64,000 nt of DNA from an uncultured Lachnospiraceae bacterium (lineage in GTDB: Bacteria > Bacillota > Clostridia > Lachnospirales > Lachnospiraceae): positions 1-64,000 of the forward strand of contig CACYWQ010000006.1 of NCBI GenBank assembly GCA_902778165.1. Reading direction: 5' to 3'. Positions 9,309 to 18,014 of this stretch are shown piece after piece. A program made the translations under genes and the position numbers. Positions within the stretch are counted from its first letter, which is position 1. Each line of letters begins with the position of its first letter. The notes below the pieces were generated by a model, which saw nothing but the letters and a program-made list of their open reading frames with translations, did no database searches and was not told where the DNA came from.

Positions 9309-10072
9309 AGAAGTGGGTAATGATCGTTCTGGTAATACTCGTATCGGCGGCTACCGGAACAGGATACTATTACTATAATTACATATACAGAGCCCCCGAA
9401 GCTGTCGAGAGCAGAGAATTGATGGAGACCAATTCCGCATACGAATATCTGATCGCGGATGCCAAGAGTCGTATCGCGACGGGCAATTACACATATAAGG
9501 TATTGATCAATCCCATAGGCGGGGGACGTGATAACGGCATAACCGCGGGAGAACTTAAGGAGAGCGAAGTTGTCTTAAGTGTGGCCAGATATGTTGAGAG
9601 TCTTAATGAAGATGAGACGCTTGGTATATTCATGACAAGAGACACTGATACGGATCCCACATATGAGCAGCGTCTGTCCTTTGTTGAAGTGGTTGATCCT
9701 GATATTATAATAGAGTTAAGGATTGATTCATCCGACAATTCGGATATGATGGGTACTTCCGTATGGTATGACGATGAATACTATGATTATCACCTGGTTA
9801 ATTCCCACCTTGCGGATGTGATGGTCAGATGTATAGTCACCAAGATACAGGGAGTGGCTGCGGGAATCTTCCCTCTCGAAGACGGATTCTCGGATTACGT
9901 TAAGTTATCTCACAGGCCTTCGGCTGTCATTAAGCTTGGTTATGCAAGTAATGATAAGGAATCACAGGCATTGTTATCAGAGACATACAGAAGTAATCTA
10001 GGACTCGGTATATTGGATGCGATCAGTCAGTTAAGAGAAGAGACAGAACCTGAGATTAAGGTATACGGATAA
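9305..10072 (+). CDS. Membrane-anchored amidase_3-fold protein lacking catalytic zinc residues
   Basis: A 255-residue protein with an N-terminal membrane helix (residues 4-28) and an extracellular domain that follows the N-acetylmuramoyl-L-alanine amidase (Amidase_3) pattern: the start VLINPIGGGRDNG aligns with the usual DPGHGG-x-D-x-G, followed by LKESEVVLSVARY, MTRDTD and GYASNDKESQALL. The zinc histidine of PGHGG is isoleucine/glycine here, the second histidine (usually SIHAN) falls in ELRID, and the late catalytic Glu position reads K in VIKLGY. Only the LKE glutamate seems kept. It is therefore probably a non-catalytic peptidoglycan-binding or regulatory relative. Start overlaps the methyltransferase stop by four bases. 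Confidence 0.7.
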   Translation: MKKWVMIVLVILVSAATGTGYYYYNYIYRAPEAVESRELMETNSAYEYLIADAKSRIATGNYTYKVLINPIGGGRDNGITAGELKESEVVLSVARYVESLNEDETLGIFMTRDTDTDPTYEQRLSFVEVVDPDIIIELRIDSSDNSDMMGTSVWYDDEYYDYHLVNSHLADVMVRCIVTKIQGVAAGIFPLEDGFSDYVKLSHRPSAVIKLGYASNDKESQALLSETYRSNLGLGILDAISQLREETEPEIKVYG

Positions 10073-10079
10073 GGATAAT

Positions 10080-10694
10080 ATGGCATACAGAATAGTATTT
10101 GCAACGGGCAATAAAGGTAAGATGCGTGAGATACGCGAAATAATGGCAGATTTCGACATAGAGATCCTATCTATGGCGGAAGCGGGCGTTGAGACGGATG
10201 TTGTCGAAGACGGAACGACATTTATGGAGAATTCCTTCATTAAGGCCAGAGCTATAGCGGATAAGTGCCGTAAGATGGGATATACGCAGGATATAGTTCT
10301 TGCGGATGATTCGGGTCTTGTGGTGGATGCACTTGGTGGTGAGCCGGGCATCTATTCGGCCAGATATCTTGGCGAGGACACTCCTTATTCTGTTAAGAAT
10401 GCGAAGATAATTGAGAGAATGGAAGGAATTCCTGATGATGAGAGAACTGCCAGATTCGTATGTGCCATTGCCTGTGTGATGCCTGACGGAAGCGAATTGT
10501 CTGCCGAGGCTACGTATGAAGGCGCAATAGGGTATGAAGAGAAGGGAGCCAACGGATTCGGCTATGATCCGATCTTCTATCTTCCGGACAGGAAGGTATA
10601 CAGTGCAGAACTTGATCCCGATGAGAAGAACAGGATAAGTCACAGAGGTAAAGCACTGGTTAAAATGAGAGAACTGTTGCAGGATAAGATATGA
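10080..10694 (+). CDS. rdgB: XTP/dITP diphosphatase (RdgB/HAM1)
   Basis: Housecleaning nucleotide pyrophosphatase that hydrolyses dITP, dXTP and related purines to monophosphates, keeping deaminated bases out of DNA. At 204 residues it has the expected length and motifs: FATGNKGKMREI at the N terminus, LADDSGLVVDALGGEPGIYS in the middle and GFGYDPIF near residue 160. It follows the amidase-like gene by seven bases, and its stop overlaps the next start (ATGA). Pairing of rdgB with a YfcE/MJ0936-type phosphoesterase is a common Firmicute arrangement. Confidence 0.96.
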   Translation: MAYRIVFATGNKGKMREIREIMADFDIEILSMAEAGVETDVVEDGTTFMENSFIKARAIADKCRKMGYTQDIVLADDSGLVVDALGGEPGIYSARYLGEDTPYSVKNAKIIERMEGIPDDERTARFVCAIACVMPDGSELSAEATYEGAIGYEEKGANGFGYDPIFYLPDRKVYSAELDPDEKNRISHRGKALVKMRELLQDKI

Positions 10695-11191
10695 GTGATA
10701 AAAAGTCTGCAAAGATACTTATAGTAAGTGATACACATGGAAGCAATTCTCTGTATCTGGCGCTTGTTAAGAAGTATGCGCCTCTTGATATGGTGATTCA
10801 CTGCGGAGATACCGACGGAACCGATCAGACGATCCTTATGAGTCCCGAATGTCCGGTATATCTGGTCCAGGGTAATAATGACTTCTTCTCAGAGGCTCCC
10901 AAGGAGCAGGAGTTCCTGATAGGAAGATACAGGGTGTTGTTGACACACGGACATCACTATTATATATCCATGGGCAACGAGATACTTAAGCAGGAAGCAA
11001 GAGCCAGACATTGCAATATAGTGATGTACGGCCATACTCACAGACCCGTTATAGATCTAAGCAGTGATGTAATTGCAATCAACCCCGGTTCGCTTACATA
11101 TCCCCGTCAGGAGAATCGCAAACCAAGCTATATTCTTATGACGCTTGATGATGAGGGCGAAGCGCATTTTGAACTTAATTATCTGCCATAG
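10691..11191 (+). CDS. YfcE/MJ0936 family metallophosphoesterase
   Basis: Small calcineurin-like phosphodiesterase of 166 residues. All metal-binding motifs are visible in order: SDTHGS near residue 14, HCGDTDG near 38, QGNNDF near 61, THGHHYY near 84 and YGHTHRP near 113. These enzymes hydrolyse phosphodiesters in vitro; the physiological substrate is not known. Translationally coupled to rdgB and ended by the hairpin at 11223-11252, so it is the last gene of the lgt operon. Confidence 0.93.
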   Translation: MSDKKSAKILIVSDTHGSNSLYLALVKKYAPLDMVIHCGDTDGTDQTILMSPECPVYLVQGNNDFFSEAPKEQEFLIGRYRVLLTHGHHYYISMGNEILKQEARARHCNIVMYGHTHRPVIDLSSDVIAINPGSLTYPRQENRKPSYILMTLDDEGEAHFELNYLP

Positions 11192-11222
11192 ATTATGTAT
11201 TAAGATGAATATTTGAATTAAT

Positions 11223-11252
11223 TAAGGCGTACAGGATAACCTGTACGCCTTA
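11223..11252. terminator. Bidirectional terminator between the phosphoesterase gene and the tRNA operon
   Basis: Perfect 13-bp stem (11223-11235 / 11240-11252) with ATAA loop and AT-rich flanks on both sides. It lies between convergent transcription units and can end both. Confidence 0.85.
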
Positions 11253-11257
11253 TTAAG

Positions 11258-11330
11258 TGAGCCACGTGGGAATCGAACCCGCGACAACTTGATTAAAAGT
11301 CAAGTGCTCTACCGACTGAGCTAGTGGCCC
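11258..11330 (-). tRNA. tRNA-Lys (anticodon TTT)
   Basis: 73-base cloverleaf on the minus strand; acceptor GGGCCAC pairs with GTGGCTC (one G-U), loop CTTTTAA gives anticodon TTT, T-arm GGTTCGATTCC. No CCA is encoded. It is the last gene of the six-tRNA operon. Confidence 0.95.
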
Positions 11331-11360
11331 GTATGTATGAGGGCTGTTGTAACAGCCAAG

Positions 11361-11432
11361 CTGGGCCGACTGGATTCGAACCAGCGAATACAGGGATCAA
11401 AACCCTGTGCCTTACCGCTTGGCGACGGCCCA
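11361..11432 (-). tRNA. tRNA-Gln (anticodon TTG)
   Basis: 72 bases on the minus strand. Acceptor TGGGCCG pairs with CGGCCCA, with U1-A72 as is usual for glutamine tRNAs. Loop TTTTGAT gives anticodon TTG. No encoded CCA. Confidence 0.94.
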
Positions 11433-11487
11433 ATATAGTAAAAAAGTTTTGCGATGTGTGTTATACAGCCGACGCAAAACATTATCG

Positions 11488-11562
11488 GGTGGATAGAGGG
11501 ATTCGAACCCTCGGCCTCCAGAGCCACAATCTGGCGCGCTAACCAACTGCGCCATATCCACC
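11488..11562 (-). tRNA. tRNA-His (anticodon GTG)
   Basis: Minus-strand tRNA with acceptor GTGGATA/TATCCAC, the extra G(-1) facing C73 that is the histidine identity element, and loop TTGTGGC giving anticodon GTG. Confidence 0.95.
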
Positions 11563-11597
11563 ATAACATTTGATTCGCCTATTTATAAAAGCGAAAA

Positions 11598-11671
<74 letters not shown>

Positions 11672-11699
11672 GTAATTTAGGCAAAAGTCCTAAATTATA

Positions 11700-11770
11700 A
11701 GCGGGTGATGGGAATCGAACCCACGTATCCAGCTTGGAAGGCTGGTGTTCTACCATTGAACTACACCCGC
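11700..11770 (-). tRNA. tRNA-Gly (anticodon TCC)
   Basis: 71 bases on the minus strand; acceptor GCGGGTG/CACCCGC, discriminator T, loop CTTCCAA gives anticodon TCC. Confidence 0.95.
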
Positions 11771-11791
11771 ATAGATAGCATTATTCTTAAG

Positions 11792-11866
11792 TCGGGGTGA
11801 CAGGATTCGAACCTGCGACCTCCTGGTCCCAAACCAGGCGCTCTAGCCAAACTGAGCCACACCCCG
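11792..11866 (-). tRNA. tRNA-Pro (anticodon TGG)
   Basis: 75 bases on the minus strand; acceptor CGGGGTG/CACCCCG, loop TTTGGGA gives anticodon TGG. First gene of the six-tRNA operon, about 60 bases downstream of the promoter. Confidence 0.95.
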
Positions 11867-11931
11867 ATATAGCGCCCGATTACGTAGCTTACACACCCTG
11901 TTATCACGGCGCATTTCGCAACGCAAGAGTT

Positions 11932-11960
11932 ATTATATGATAGCCCCCTTACATTGTCAA
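11932..11960 (-). promoter_or_regulatory. Consensus promoter of the six-tRNA operon
   Basis: On the minus strand TTGACA (11955-11960) and TATAAT (11932-11937) are both perfect matches to the sigma-A consensus at the optimal 17-base spacing. It drives Pro-Gly-Arg-His-Gln-Lys tRNA genes. Confidence 0.92.
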
Positions 11961-12000
11961 CATTTTTTTGGGATAATCTGTATATCGTTAGGCGGATTGG

Positions 12001-12029
12001 TTGCGGATATAGTTATTCTGTGCTAATAT
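12001..12029 (+). promoter_or_regulatory. Putative extended -10 promoter of the ABC exporter operon
   Basis: TTGCGG (12001-12006), 17 bases, then TGC followed by TAATAT (12024-12029). It is divergent from the tRNA promoter and ends 33 bases before the ABC ATPase start. Confidence 0.4.
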
Positions 12030-12061
12030 TGTGTGTGCATTTAAGAAGGGATTAGGCTTAT

Positions 12062-12763
12062 TTGGCCTTACAAAGCGGTGCCGATCGTATGGTAACAGTT
12101 AATAATGTATATAAGAATTTCGGCGCCGGTCAGGTCCTTAATGGCGTAAGTTTACAGGCGGAGCCGGGGCAGATTGTAGCAGTAGCCGGAAGAAACGGAT
12201 GCGGCAAATCCACTCTGTTACAGATTATATCGGGTGCGCTTAAGCCTGATAGTGGAGAGATTAAGATATTTAATAAGGATGCTCGTAAGGATAAGAAGGC
12301 ATTTGCCAAGTTTATCGGATATGTGCCCCAGGATGATCCTTTATACAGTGACTTAAGTGTTAAAGATAATCTTAAATTCTGGGCAGCAGGTGTTAAGAAT
12401 CCCGATTCAAGTGTGATAGAGACCTTCGGATTAAGTGACATACTTAACAAACCCGTGCGTACCCTCTCGGGAGGAATGAGAAGAAGACTCTCGATTGCAT
12501 GCGCGCTTCAGCGTAAGACACCGGTTCTTATACTTGATGAACCCACATCTGCCCTTGATATATATTATCAGGATGAGATAAGGGCGTGGATGAAGGATTA
12601 TGCTGCACATAACGGTACAATAATTCTCTCAACACATAGCATAGAGGAATTGAAAGCAGCCGATAAAGTGTATTTCCTTGCAGACGGCGTCTTATCGCTT
12701 AAGGACGGCGCTGCTTTGGATGATAATGAAATAAAGAAAGAAATACTAACATCAGATAGATAA
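12062..12763 (+). CDS. ABC transporter ATP-binding protein (ABC-2 exporter type)
   Basis: Soluble ATPase subunit of 233 residues. Walker A GRNGCGKST (about residue 43), signature LSGGMRRRL and Walker B LILDEPTSALD are intact. The start is uncertain: TTG 12062 has an AGG at moderate spacing, while ATG 12089 would give MVTVNNVYKNFG, the usual family N terminus, but lacks a clear ribosome site. It is followed by a membrane protein of unknown function and two ABC-2-type permeases, with which it probably forms an exporter. Substrate unknown; the set resembles antibiotic or lipid exporters of the CcmA/NatA class. Confidence 0.9.
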   Translation: MALQSGADRMVTVNNVYKNFGAGQVLNGVSLQAEPGQIVAVAGRNGCGKSTLLQIISGALKPDSGEIKIFNKDARKDKKAFAKFIGYVPQDDPLYSDLSVKDNLKFWAAGVKNPDSSVIETFGLSDILNKPVRTLSGGMRRRLSIACALQRKTPVLILDEPTSALDIYYQDEIRAWMKDYAAHNGTIILSTHSIEELKAADKVYFLADGVLSLKDGAALDDNEIKKEILTSDR

Positions 12764-12788
12764 GGATATTAATTTAGGAGGATATAAA

Positions 12789-14396
12789 ATGAGTATTACT
12801 TATGATCCCATGACAGGAGAACCTATTGAGACTCCGGATGAGACGACCACAGAGACTGTAACCGAGGCAGCTAAGGAAGCCACAGAGGAAGTTACAGAGG
12901 CAACCACTGAGGAAGTTGCAGATGCAGCTACAGATGCAGCCGCAGAAGTGGCTTCAGAGGTAAATGAGGCGGCAGAAGAGGTAACGGAGATTGTAACTGA
13001 GGCAGTCCCTGCACCTGTGCGCAGATTCGATCCCATGACAGGAGAGCCTATCGATTATTCCAAGGCTATTCCCGATGATCCGGAACCTTCTGATAAGAGT
13101 GGTTTCGGTGCCAAGGCCATAGTACTTGGTCTTCTTGGAGTTGCAATAGTTGCAGCTCTTATATTCGTGGCATCACAGTTCTTATTCTCTAAGAGAGTTA
13201 GAGTGGAGAGGGCTATTGCCAAGACCATGAATGTGGATTCACAGTTATATAAAGATGCCAGGAATCTGGCAGGCATCATACAGGGCAAGAGTTATTCAAT
13301 GACTGCATCATTTGACGGTGATGATTTCGGCTCATTAAGCGGATCTGTTGCCATAGATGGTAAGGATAAGCAGGTAGGACTTGAAATCGATGTAGATGAG
13401 CTTCCTGAATTCAGTCTTCTTGCCGGTATCGATTCTAAGAGTGTTAAGGCAGAGATTCCCGAGTTCTTTGACTATCTGTTCGTATATAACTATACGGAAG
13501 ATAATGACGGATATATCACAGAGCAGATGAGTGATAAAGATATTGAGGCACTTAATACATCCTGCAAACTTCTGTATGAATTCTCGGCAGGTTCAGATGA
13601 GTATGCGGCTAAGGTTGCCAAGCTTACAAGAACATATGAGAAGAAGCTTAAGTGGAAGAAGACAGCTGCTAAGTCATATAAGGTCAATGACAAGAAGGTT
13701 AAGTGTAAGGGTTACACCACTACATTAGAGAAGGACCTTGTACTTGATTACTGGGATGATTTCACTGATATCTATCTTGAGGAATTCGGTGATCTTAACG
13801 AATCTCTGCAAAGCATCGGCGGTACCGACCTTAAGGATTCTTTAAAGGATGTTAAGGACGAACTTAAGAGCATGAAGGATGTTGACCTTACTTTCTATAT
13901 CTATAAGGGTGCACTTGCCGCAATCAAGATTGAAGCAGGCAAGGACGGCGAAGCCGTGATCATGTTTAAGGGCGGCGATTACAGAGCACAGAACATTCTT
14001 GTTGAAGTAGACGGCGATGAGGTATTTGAGCTTAAGGGTGACAAGAGTAAGGACAAAGAGAATTACACTATATCAGCCGGCGGTAAGGAAATTGCAGATC
14101 TTACATACAACACCAAGAAGGGTACACTTGCTGTTGAGTATGAGGATTACCGGGACAGCTATGAATATGAGTTTGATATCAAGTCATCAGGCAAGAACTT
14201 CACTATTTCCGCAGATGATATTGATATTGACGGAGATGAGTTAAACTTCAGTATTGAAGTAACCGACTCAGGTAAGATTGCAGATTACACCAATACCGAT
14301 GAGTTTGATATCGGTAACGCGGATGAGGATGATTTCAAAGATCTTGTAGAGTCTTTGGATTATGACAAGATCGGAAGCCTTTCATATTATTTCTAA
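12789..14396 (+). CDS. Single-pass membrane protein with two DPMTGEPI motifs and acidic linker
   Basis: A 535-residue protein of unknown function. The N terminus has the motif YDPMTGEPIE near residue 5 and again FDPMTGEPIDY near residue 81, separated by a roughly 65-residue Thr/Glu/Ala-rich low-complexity stretch. One membrane helix follows at about residues 109-133, with no signal peptide, so the acidic part should be cytoplasmic and the 400-residue C-terminal region extracellular. That region is rich in Asp, Lys, Tyr and beta-prone repeats (SYSMTASFDGDDFGSLSGS). It lies between the ABC ATPase and the permeases and is probably co-transcribed (GGAGG at the start). A role as an exporter accessory or sensor is only a guess. 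Confidence 0.8.
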   Translation: MSITYDPMTGEPIETPDETTTETVTEAAKEATEEVTEATTEEVADAATDAAAEVASEVNEAAEEVTEIVTEAVPAPVRRFDPMTGEPIDYSKAIPDDPEPSDKSGFGAKAIVLGLLGVAIVAALIFVASQFLFSKRVRVERAIAKTMNVDSQLYKDARNLAGIIQGKSYSMTASFDGDDFGSLSGSVAIDGKDKQVGLEIDVDELPEFSLLAGIDSKSVKAEIPEFFDYLFVYNYTEDNDGYITEQMSDKDIEALNTSCKLLYEFSAGSDEYAAKVAKLTRTYEKKLKWKKTAAKSYKVNDKKVKCKGYTTTLEKDLVLDYWDDFTDIYLEEFGDLNESLQSIGGTDLKDSLKDVKDELKSMKDVDLTFYIYKGALAAIKIEAGKDGEAVIMFKGGDYRAQNILVEVDGDEVFELKGDKSKDKENYTISAGGKEIADLTYNTKKGTLAVEYEDYRDSYEYEFDIKSSGKNFTISADDIDIDGDELNFSIEVTDSGKIADYTNTDEFDIGNADEDDFKDLVESLDYDKIGSLSYYF

Positions 14397-14402
14397 GATT
14401 AT

Positions 14403-15605
14403 ATGTTATTTAGTTTTCTGAAGCTTGAGTTCAAAAACAGTATAAAGGCTGTCAGAAAGACATTGCTTGGATTGATCGTTACTATCCTGATACTGACTGT
14501 CGCAACAGCGGCAGTCAGCTTTGTAATAGGGAAAGATAACACTGTCAATCCCCTTAAGGCGGCTGTTATTATGCATGACGATGACAGCTTAAGTCGCATG
14601 CTTGTAAGGTATGTATCCCAGACCGACAGTATACGTGCCATATCCGAGTTCACTTATATGGATGAGGATGAGGCTTTTGATGCGCTTGATAAGGGCAAGG
14701 TTGATATCGTCATAGATATACCGCCTGATTTCTTTAATGACATCAATGTCGGAATCAATACCCCTGTCGATGTCTATACGGGCAAAGATGCGGGATTTAT
14801 AACCGATATGTTCGCCGAGGTAATAGCAAGCGGCACGGGCTATGTAAGGACAACGGAAGCTGCGGTATATGCATTTATAGATGTAAGCAATAAGAGAGAA
14901 TATTCTCTGCTTATATCGGATAAACCCATAGGCGATCACATAGCTGAGATCTATGCGACTAAGATCATGCACAGATTAAGGATATTTGATTCTACGGTTG
15001 TGTCGGAGTACGGCACTCTCGGAATATATCAGTTCTATTTCATGACTCTTATGATGATACTTCTTATGTATTCGGGATTAAGTTTCGGATATCTGTATGA
15101 TAAGGAGACAGCATCGATTGAGAACAAGCTTAAGGTATACGGCGTTAACAGGATAGCAGTGGCTGCCGTCAAAGAGATCGTGATGACGACACATCTGTAT
15201 CTGTTATCGCTTATCATATATTTCGCGGCGTTTGTTGTTCAGAAATATGCGGATATATATATATTCGAATTTACGCCCGTTCATCTTGCGGTATTGTTCG
15301 GACTGTCCTTAAGCACTGCAATCCTGTATGACATGATCTATACCGTATCTTCGGATAATTACGGCGTACAGCCCGTTATCTTATTATTGCTTATAATCTC
15401 ATTTATCATGGCCGGAATAATCATGCCTTATTCCCATATGCCTGAGTGGGTGCATGCGGCAGGCAGAGTGATCCCCCTTACATATATGAAGGATTATTTC
15501 ACGGGACTGATCTACGGCGTATCTGAGAGTTATACAGGAGCGCTTATTATGATCCCAATAGTGGTAATTGAGCAGGCAGTGGGGGTATTATGTCGGGAAC
15601 GTTAA
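14403..15605 (+). CDS. ABC-2 type permease, subunit 1
   Basis: Integral membrane protein of 400 residues with an N-terminal helix (about 20-42), a roughly 170-residue extracytoplasmic domain and a cluster of about five helices from residue 210 onward. This is the architecture of ABC2_membrane_3/YhgE-like exporter permeases. It starts six bases after the preceding stop and overlaps the next permease by 16 bases, so the two permeases are probably made in equal amounts and pair with the ATPase at 12062. Confidence 0.85.
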   Translation: MLFSFLKLEFKNSIKAVRKTLLGLIVTILILTVATAAVSFVIGKDNTVNPLKAAVIMHDDDSLSRMLVRYVSQTDSIRAISEFTYMDEDEAFDALDKGKVDIVIDIPPDFFNDINVGINTPVDVYTGKDAGFITDMFAEVIASGTGYVRTTEAAVYAFIDVSNKREYSLLISDKPIGDHIAEIYATKIMHRLRIFDSTVVSEYGTLGIYQFYFMTLMMILLMYSGLSFGYLYDKETASIENKLKVYGVNRIAVAAVKEIVMTTHLYLLSLIIYFAAFVVQKYADIYIFEFTPVHLAVLFGLSLSTAILYDMIYTVSSDNYGVQPVILLLLIISFIMAGIIMPYSHMPEWVHAAGRVIPLTYMKDYFTGLIYGVSESYTGALIMIPIVVIEQAVGVLCRER

Positions 15606-16630
15606 TGAGATTATTGATCAATCTCCGCTCTGTTCTTAAGAGTGGCATACTGTATGTTACCATAGCTGCCATGTTGCTTATATGCCTTATCCTATCTGGT
15701 GTTACCAAGAAGGATAATTATGACATCAGAGTCGGAATAGCATATGAAGATATAAGCGAATTCAACGATGTGCTTACGGATGAGTTGCGCAAAGATGCAT
15801 ATACATATAATATGTATGAGGATGCAGAAGACCTTAAGCAGGCGGTTGTAAGCGGCAAGGCCGATTACGGATTCATCATCGGTAAGGATATGATCGACCG
15901 CATCAGTGATGATGACACCGACAGTTCGGTAGAGTTTGTTACGACACCTTTTGCTGTTTACGGTGAGGTAGTTAAGGAGAGTTTTGCGCAGAGCTTTATT
16001 GCCGCATCAAGTGAATATATAATTAAGGACGAGGCATACAAGGCCTTTGACGGAGCGGATGATAAGCTTATAGCTAAGCTTAATAAGGCAAATGAAGGAT
16101 ACTTAGACAGTGACCTTTTGTTTGATGTTAATATTATCGGGGCGAACAGTGAAGACCCGACTGATAAGAACACAGACAGGATAAATGCATCTGTTTCCGA
16201 TTATGTCAGAGCCGTCATAGCAGCAGCGGTATTTATGATGATATTTGCCGTATACGGACGCAAGTATAAGGGAGATATCAAAGCGATAGCCGGATGTATG
16301 GATGGGGGCAGGAGAACTGCATACTACTTATCATATATGTCCGCATCGGCCATTCCCGTGGCGATTGCCGGATTCATAATGTGCTTAATATGGGGAAGAA
16401 CCGGTAATCTGCTTATATTATTGCTTAAGTTTATCGGCCTGATCATACTAAGTATGATATGGACTTATATAACCGGGATTCTTATTAAGAGGGAAGCGAC
16501 TTATATTGCGTTAATTCCCGTAGTGATGGGAGTGCAGATGGTATTCGGGTTTGTGTTTATCAATCTTCATGATTACATGCCGATCCTTAACGTGCTTAAA
16601 TACATATTCCCGGTAAGTGCGTTATTATAG
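15590..16630 (+). CDS. ABC-2 type permease, subunit 2
   Basis: A 346-residue protein with the same plan as its upstream neighbour: N-terminal helix (about 20-37), an extracytoplasmic domain to about residue 195, then about five helices. The two are similar in layout but diverged in sequence, suggesting a heterodimeric permease. ATG 15590 lies inside the preceding gene. The C terminus ends in a hydrophobic segment (YIFPVSALL), somewhat abrupt for the family, so a small 3' truncation is possible. The MATE gene begins 20 bases later. Confidence 0.82.
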   Translation: MSGTLMRLLINLRSVLKSGILYVTIAAMLLICLILSGVTKKDNYDIRVGIAYEDISEFNDVLTDELRKDAYTYNMYEDAEDLKQAVVSGKADYGFIIGKDMIDRISDDDTDSSVEFVTTPFAVYGEVVKESFAQSFIAASSEYIIKDEAYKAFDGADDKLIAKLNKANEGYLDSDLLFDVNIIGANSEDPTDKNTDRINASVSDYVRAVIAAAVFMMIFAVYGRKYKGDIKAIAGCMDGGRRTAYYLSYMSASAIPVAIAGFIMCLIWGRTGNLLILLLKFIGLIILSMIWTYITGILIKREATYIALIPVVMGVQMVFGFVFINLHDYMPILNVLKYIFPVSALL

Positions 16631-16649
16631 ATTAAGAAGGATTGTTAAT

Positions 16650-18014
16650 ATGTCAGATAATGAGAATAAGATGGGCGTTATGCCCGTCGGCAGATTGCTT
16701 GTAACGATGTCGGTGCCCATGATGTGCTCGATGCTTGTACAGGCGTTATATAACATAGTGGATTCGATATTTGTGGCACGTATAGAAGAGGACGCACTGA
16801 CGGCTGTTTCGATGGCATTTCCGCTTCAGTCACTGATGTTTGCCATTGGCATCGGAATGGGCGTAGGTGTCAATGCGATGCTTAGTAAGTCGCTTGGTGA
16901 GAAGGATTTTGACCTTGTTAATAAATCTGCGACTAACGGAATTTTCTTATCGGTTGTTAATTACATCATCTTCCTTATCATCGGACTTACGTTAATAGAG
17001 CCATTTTACAGAGGACAGACTACCAATGAGAATATAGTGCAGTACGGAGTTACATATTTAACCATATGTATGACCTTAAGCTTCGGAGTATTTGCACAGA
17101 TTATATTTGAGAGATTGCTGCAGTCAACAGGCAAGACCATATACAATATGATCACCCAGGGTACTGGAGCGATAGTTAACCTTATATTTGATCCCATTCT
17201 TATATTCGGACTATTCGGAGTACCGAAGATGGGAATCGCAGGTGCTGCCATAGCTACCGTCATCGGACAGATTGTTGCCGGAGCATTGGCGCTCTTCTTT
17301 AACTTAAAGGTCAATAATGAGATCACGATCTCATTTAAGGGATTTAAGCCTGATGTATCAGTAATTAAGAGGATTTATTCGGTAGGTCTTCCCTCTATAA
17401 TAATGCAGTCCATAGGTTCTCTTATGGTCTATGGAATGAACAAGATCCTCGCCGGATTCTCTACGACGGCTGTAGCTGTATTCGGAGTGTACTTTAAACT
17501 TCAGAGCTTCGTATTCATGCCGATATTCGGACTTAATAACGGTATGGTACCCATCGTTGCATATAATTACGGAGCAGAGAAGAAACTCAGAATGGTACGT
17601 ACTATTAAGCTGGCAACCGTATTTGCCATGGGCATCATGATATTCGGACTTCTGGTATTTGAGATATTCCCGGGACCGTTATTTACCCTGTTCTCGGCGT
17701 CCGACAATATGCTGTCAATGGGTAAGCCGGCCTTACGCATAATTGCCATTCATTTTCCCATAGCGGCATATTGTATAGTCATTGGCTCGGTATTCCAGAG
17801 CCTTGGTAACGGTGTGTACAGCATGATTAACTCGATCATGCGTCAGATAGTTGTGCTTCTGCCTGCGGCGTATCTGTTGTCGCTTACGGGCAATGTCAAT
17901 AATGTATGGTGGTCATTCCCCATCGCCGAAGTAATGTCTGCGACCATGACGACCATATTCTTAATTAAGATCAATAAGGATATAATCAGTAAGATACCGG
18001 ACGGAGTATTGTAG
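16650..18014 (+). CDS. MATE family efflux transporter
   Basis: A 454-residue multidrug/toxin extrusion (MATE) cation antiporter with twelve predicted membrane helices in two pseudo-symmetric halves. The N-terminal motif LLVTMSVPMMCSMLVQALYN and the SMAFPLQSLMFAIGIGMGVG segment are typical of the DinF/NorM-like clostridial branch. ATG 16650 has AAGGA at correct spacing and gives the expected N terminus; the GTG at 16617 would overlap the permease. It directly abuts the sigma-factor gene, which starts at the base after its stop. A second MATE gene lies at 52.0 kb. Confidence 0.92.
   Translation: MSDNENKMGVMPVGRLLVTMSVPMMCSMLVQALYNIVDSIFVARIEEDALTAVSMAFPLQSLMFAIGIGMGVGVNAMLSKSLGEKDFDLVNKSATNGIFLSVVNYIIFLIIGLTLIEPFYRGQTTNENIVQYGVTYLTICMTLSFGVFAQIIFERLLQSTGKTIYNMITQGTGAIVNLIFDPILIFGLFGVPKMGIAGAAIATVIGQIVAGALALFFNLKVNNEITISFKGFKPDVSVIKRIYSVGLPSIIMQSIGSLMVYGMNKILAGFSTTAVAVFGVYFKLQSFVFMPIFGLNNGMVPIVAYNYGAEKKLRMVRTIKLATVFAMGIMIFGLLVFEIFPGPLFTLFSASDNMLSMGKPALRIIAIHFPIAAYCIVIGSVFQSLGNGVYSMINSIMRQIVVLLPAAYLLSLTGNVNNVWWSFPIAEVMSATMTTIFLIKINKDIISKIPDGVL

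Noticed and set aside
12800..13036. Minus-strand Ser/Val-rich open frame
   Set aside because: It is the antisense shadow of the Thr/Glu/Ala-rich linker of the DPMTGEPI protein.
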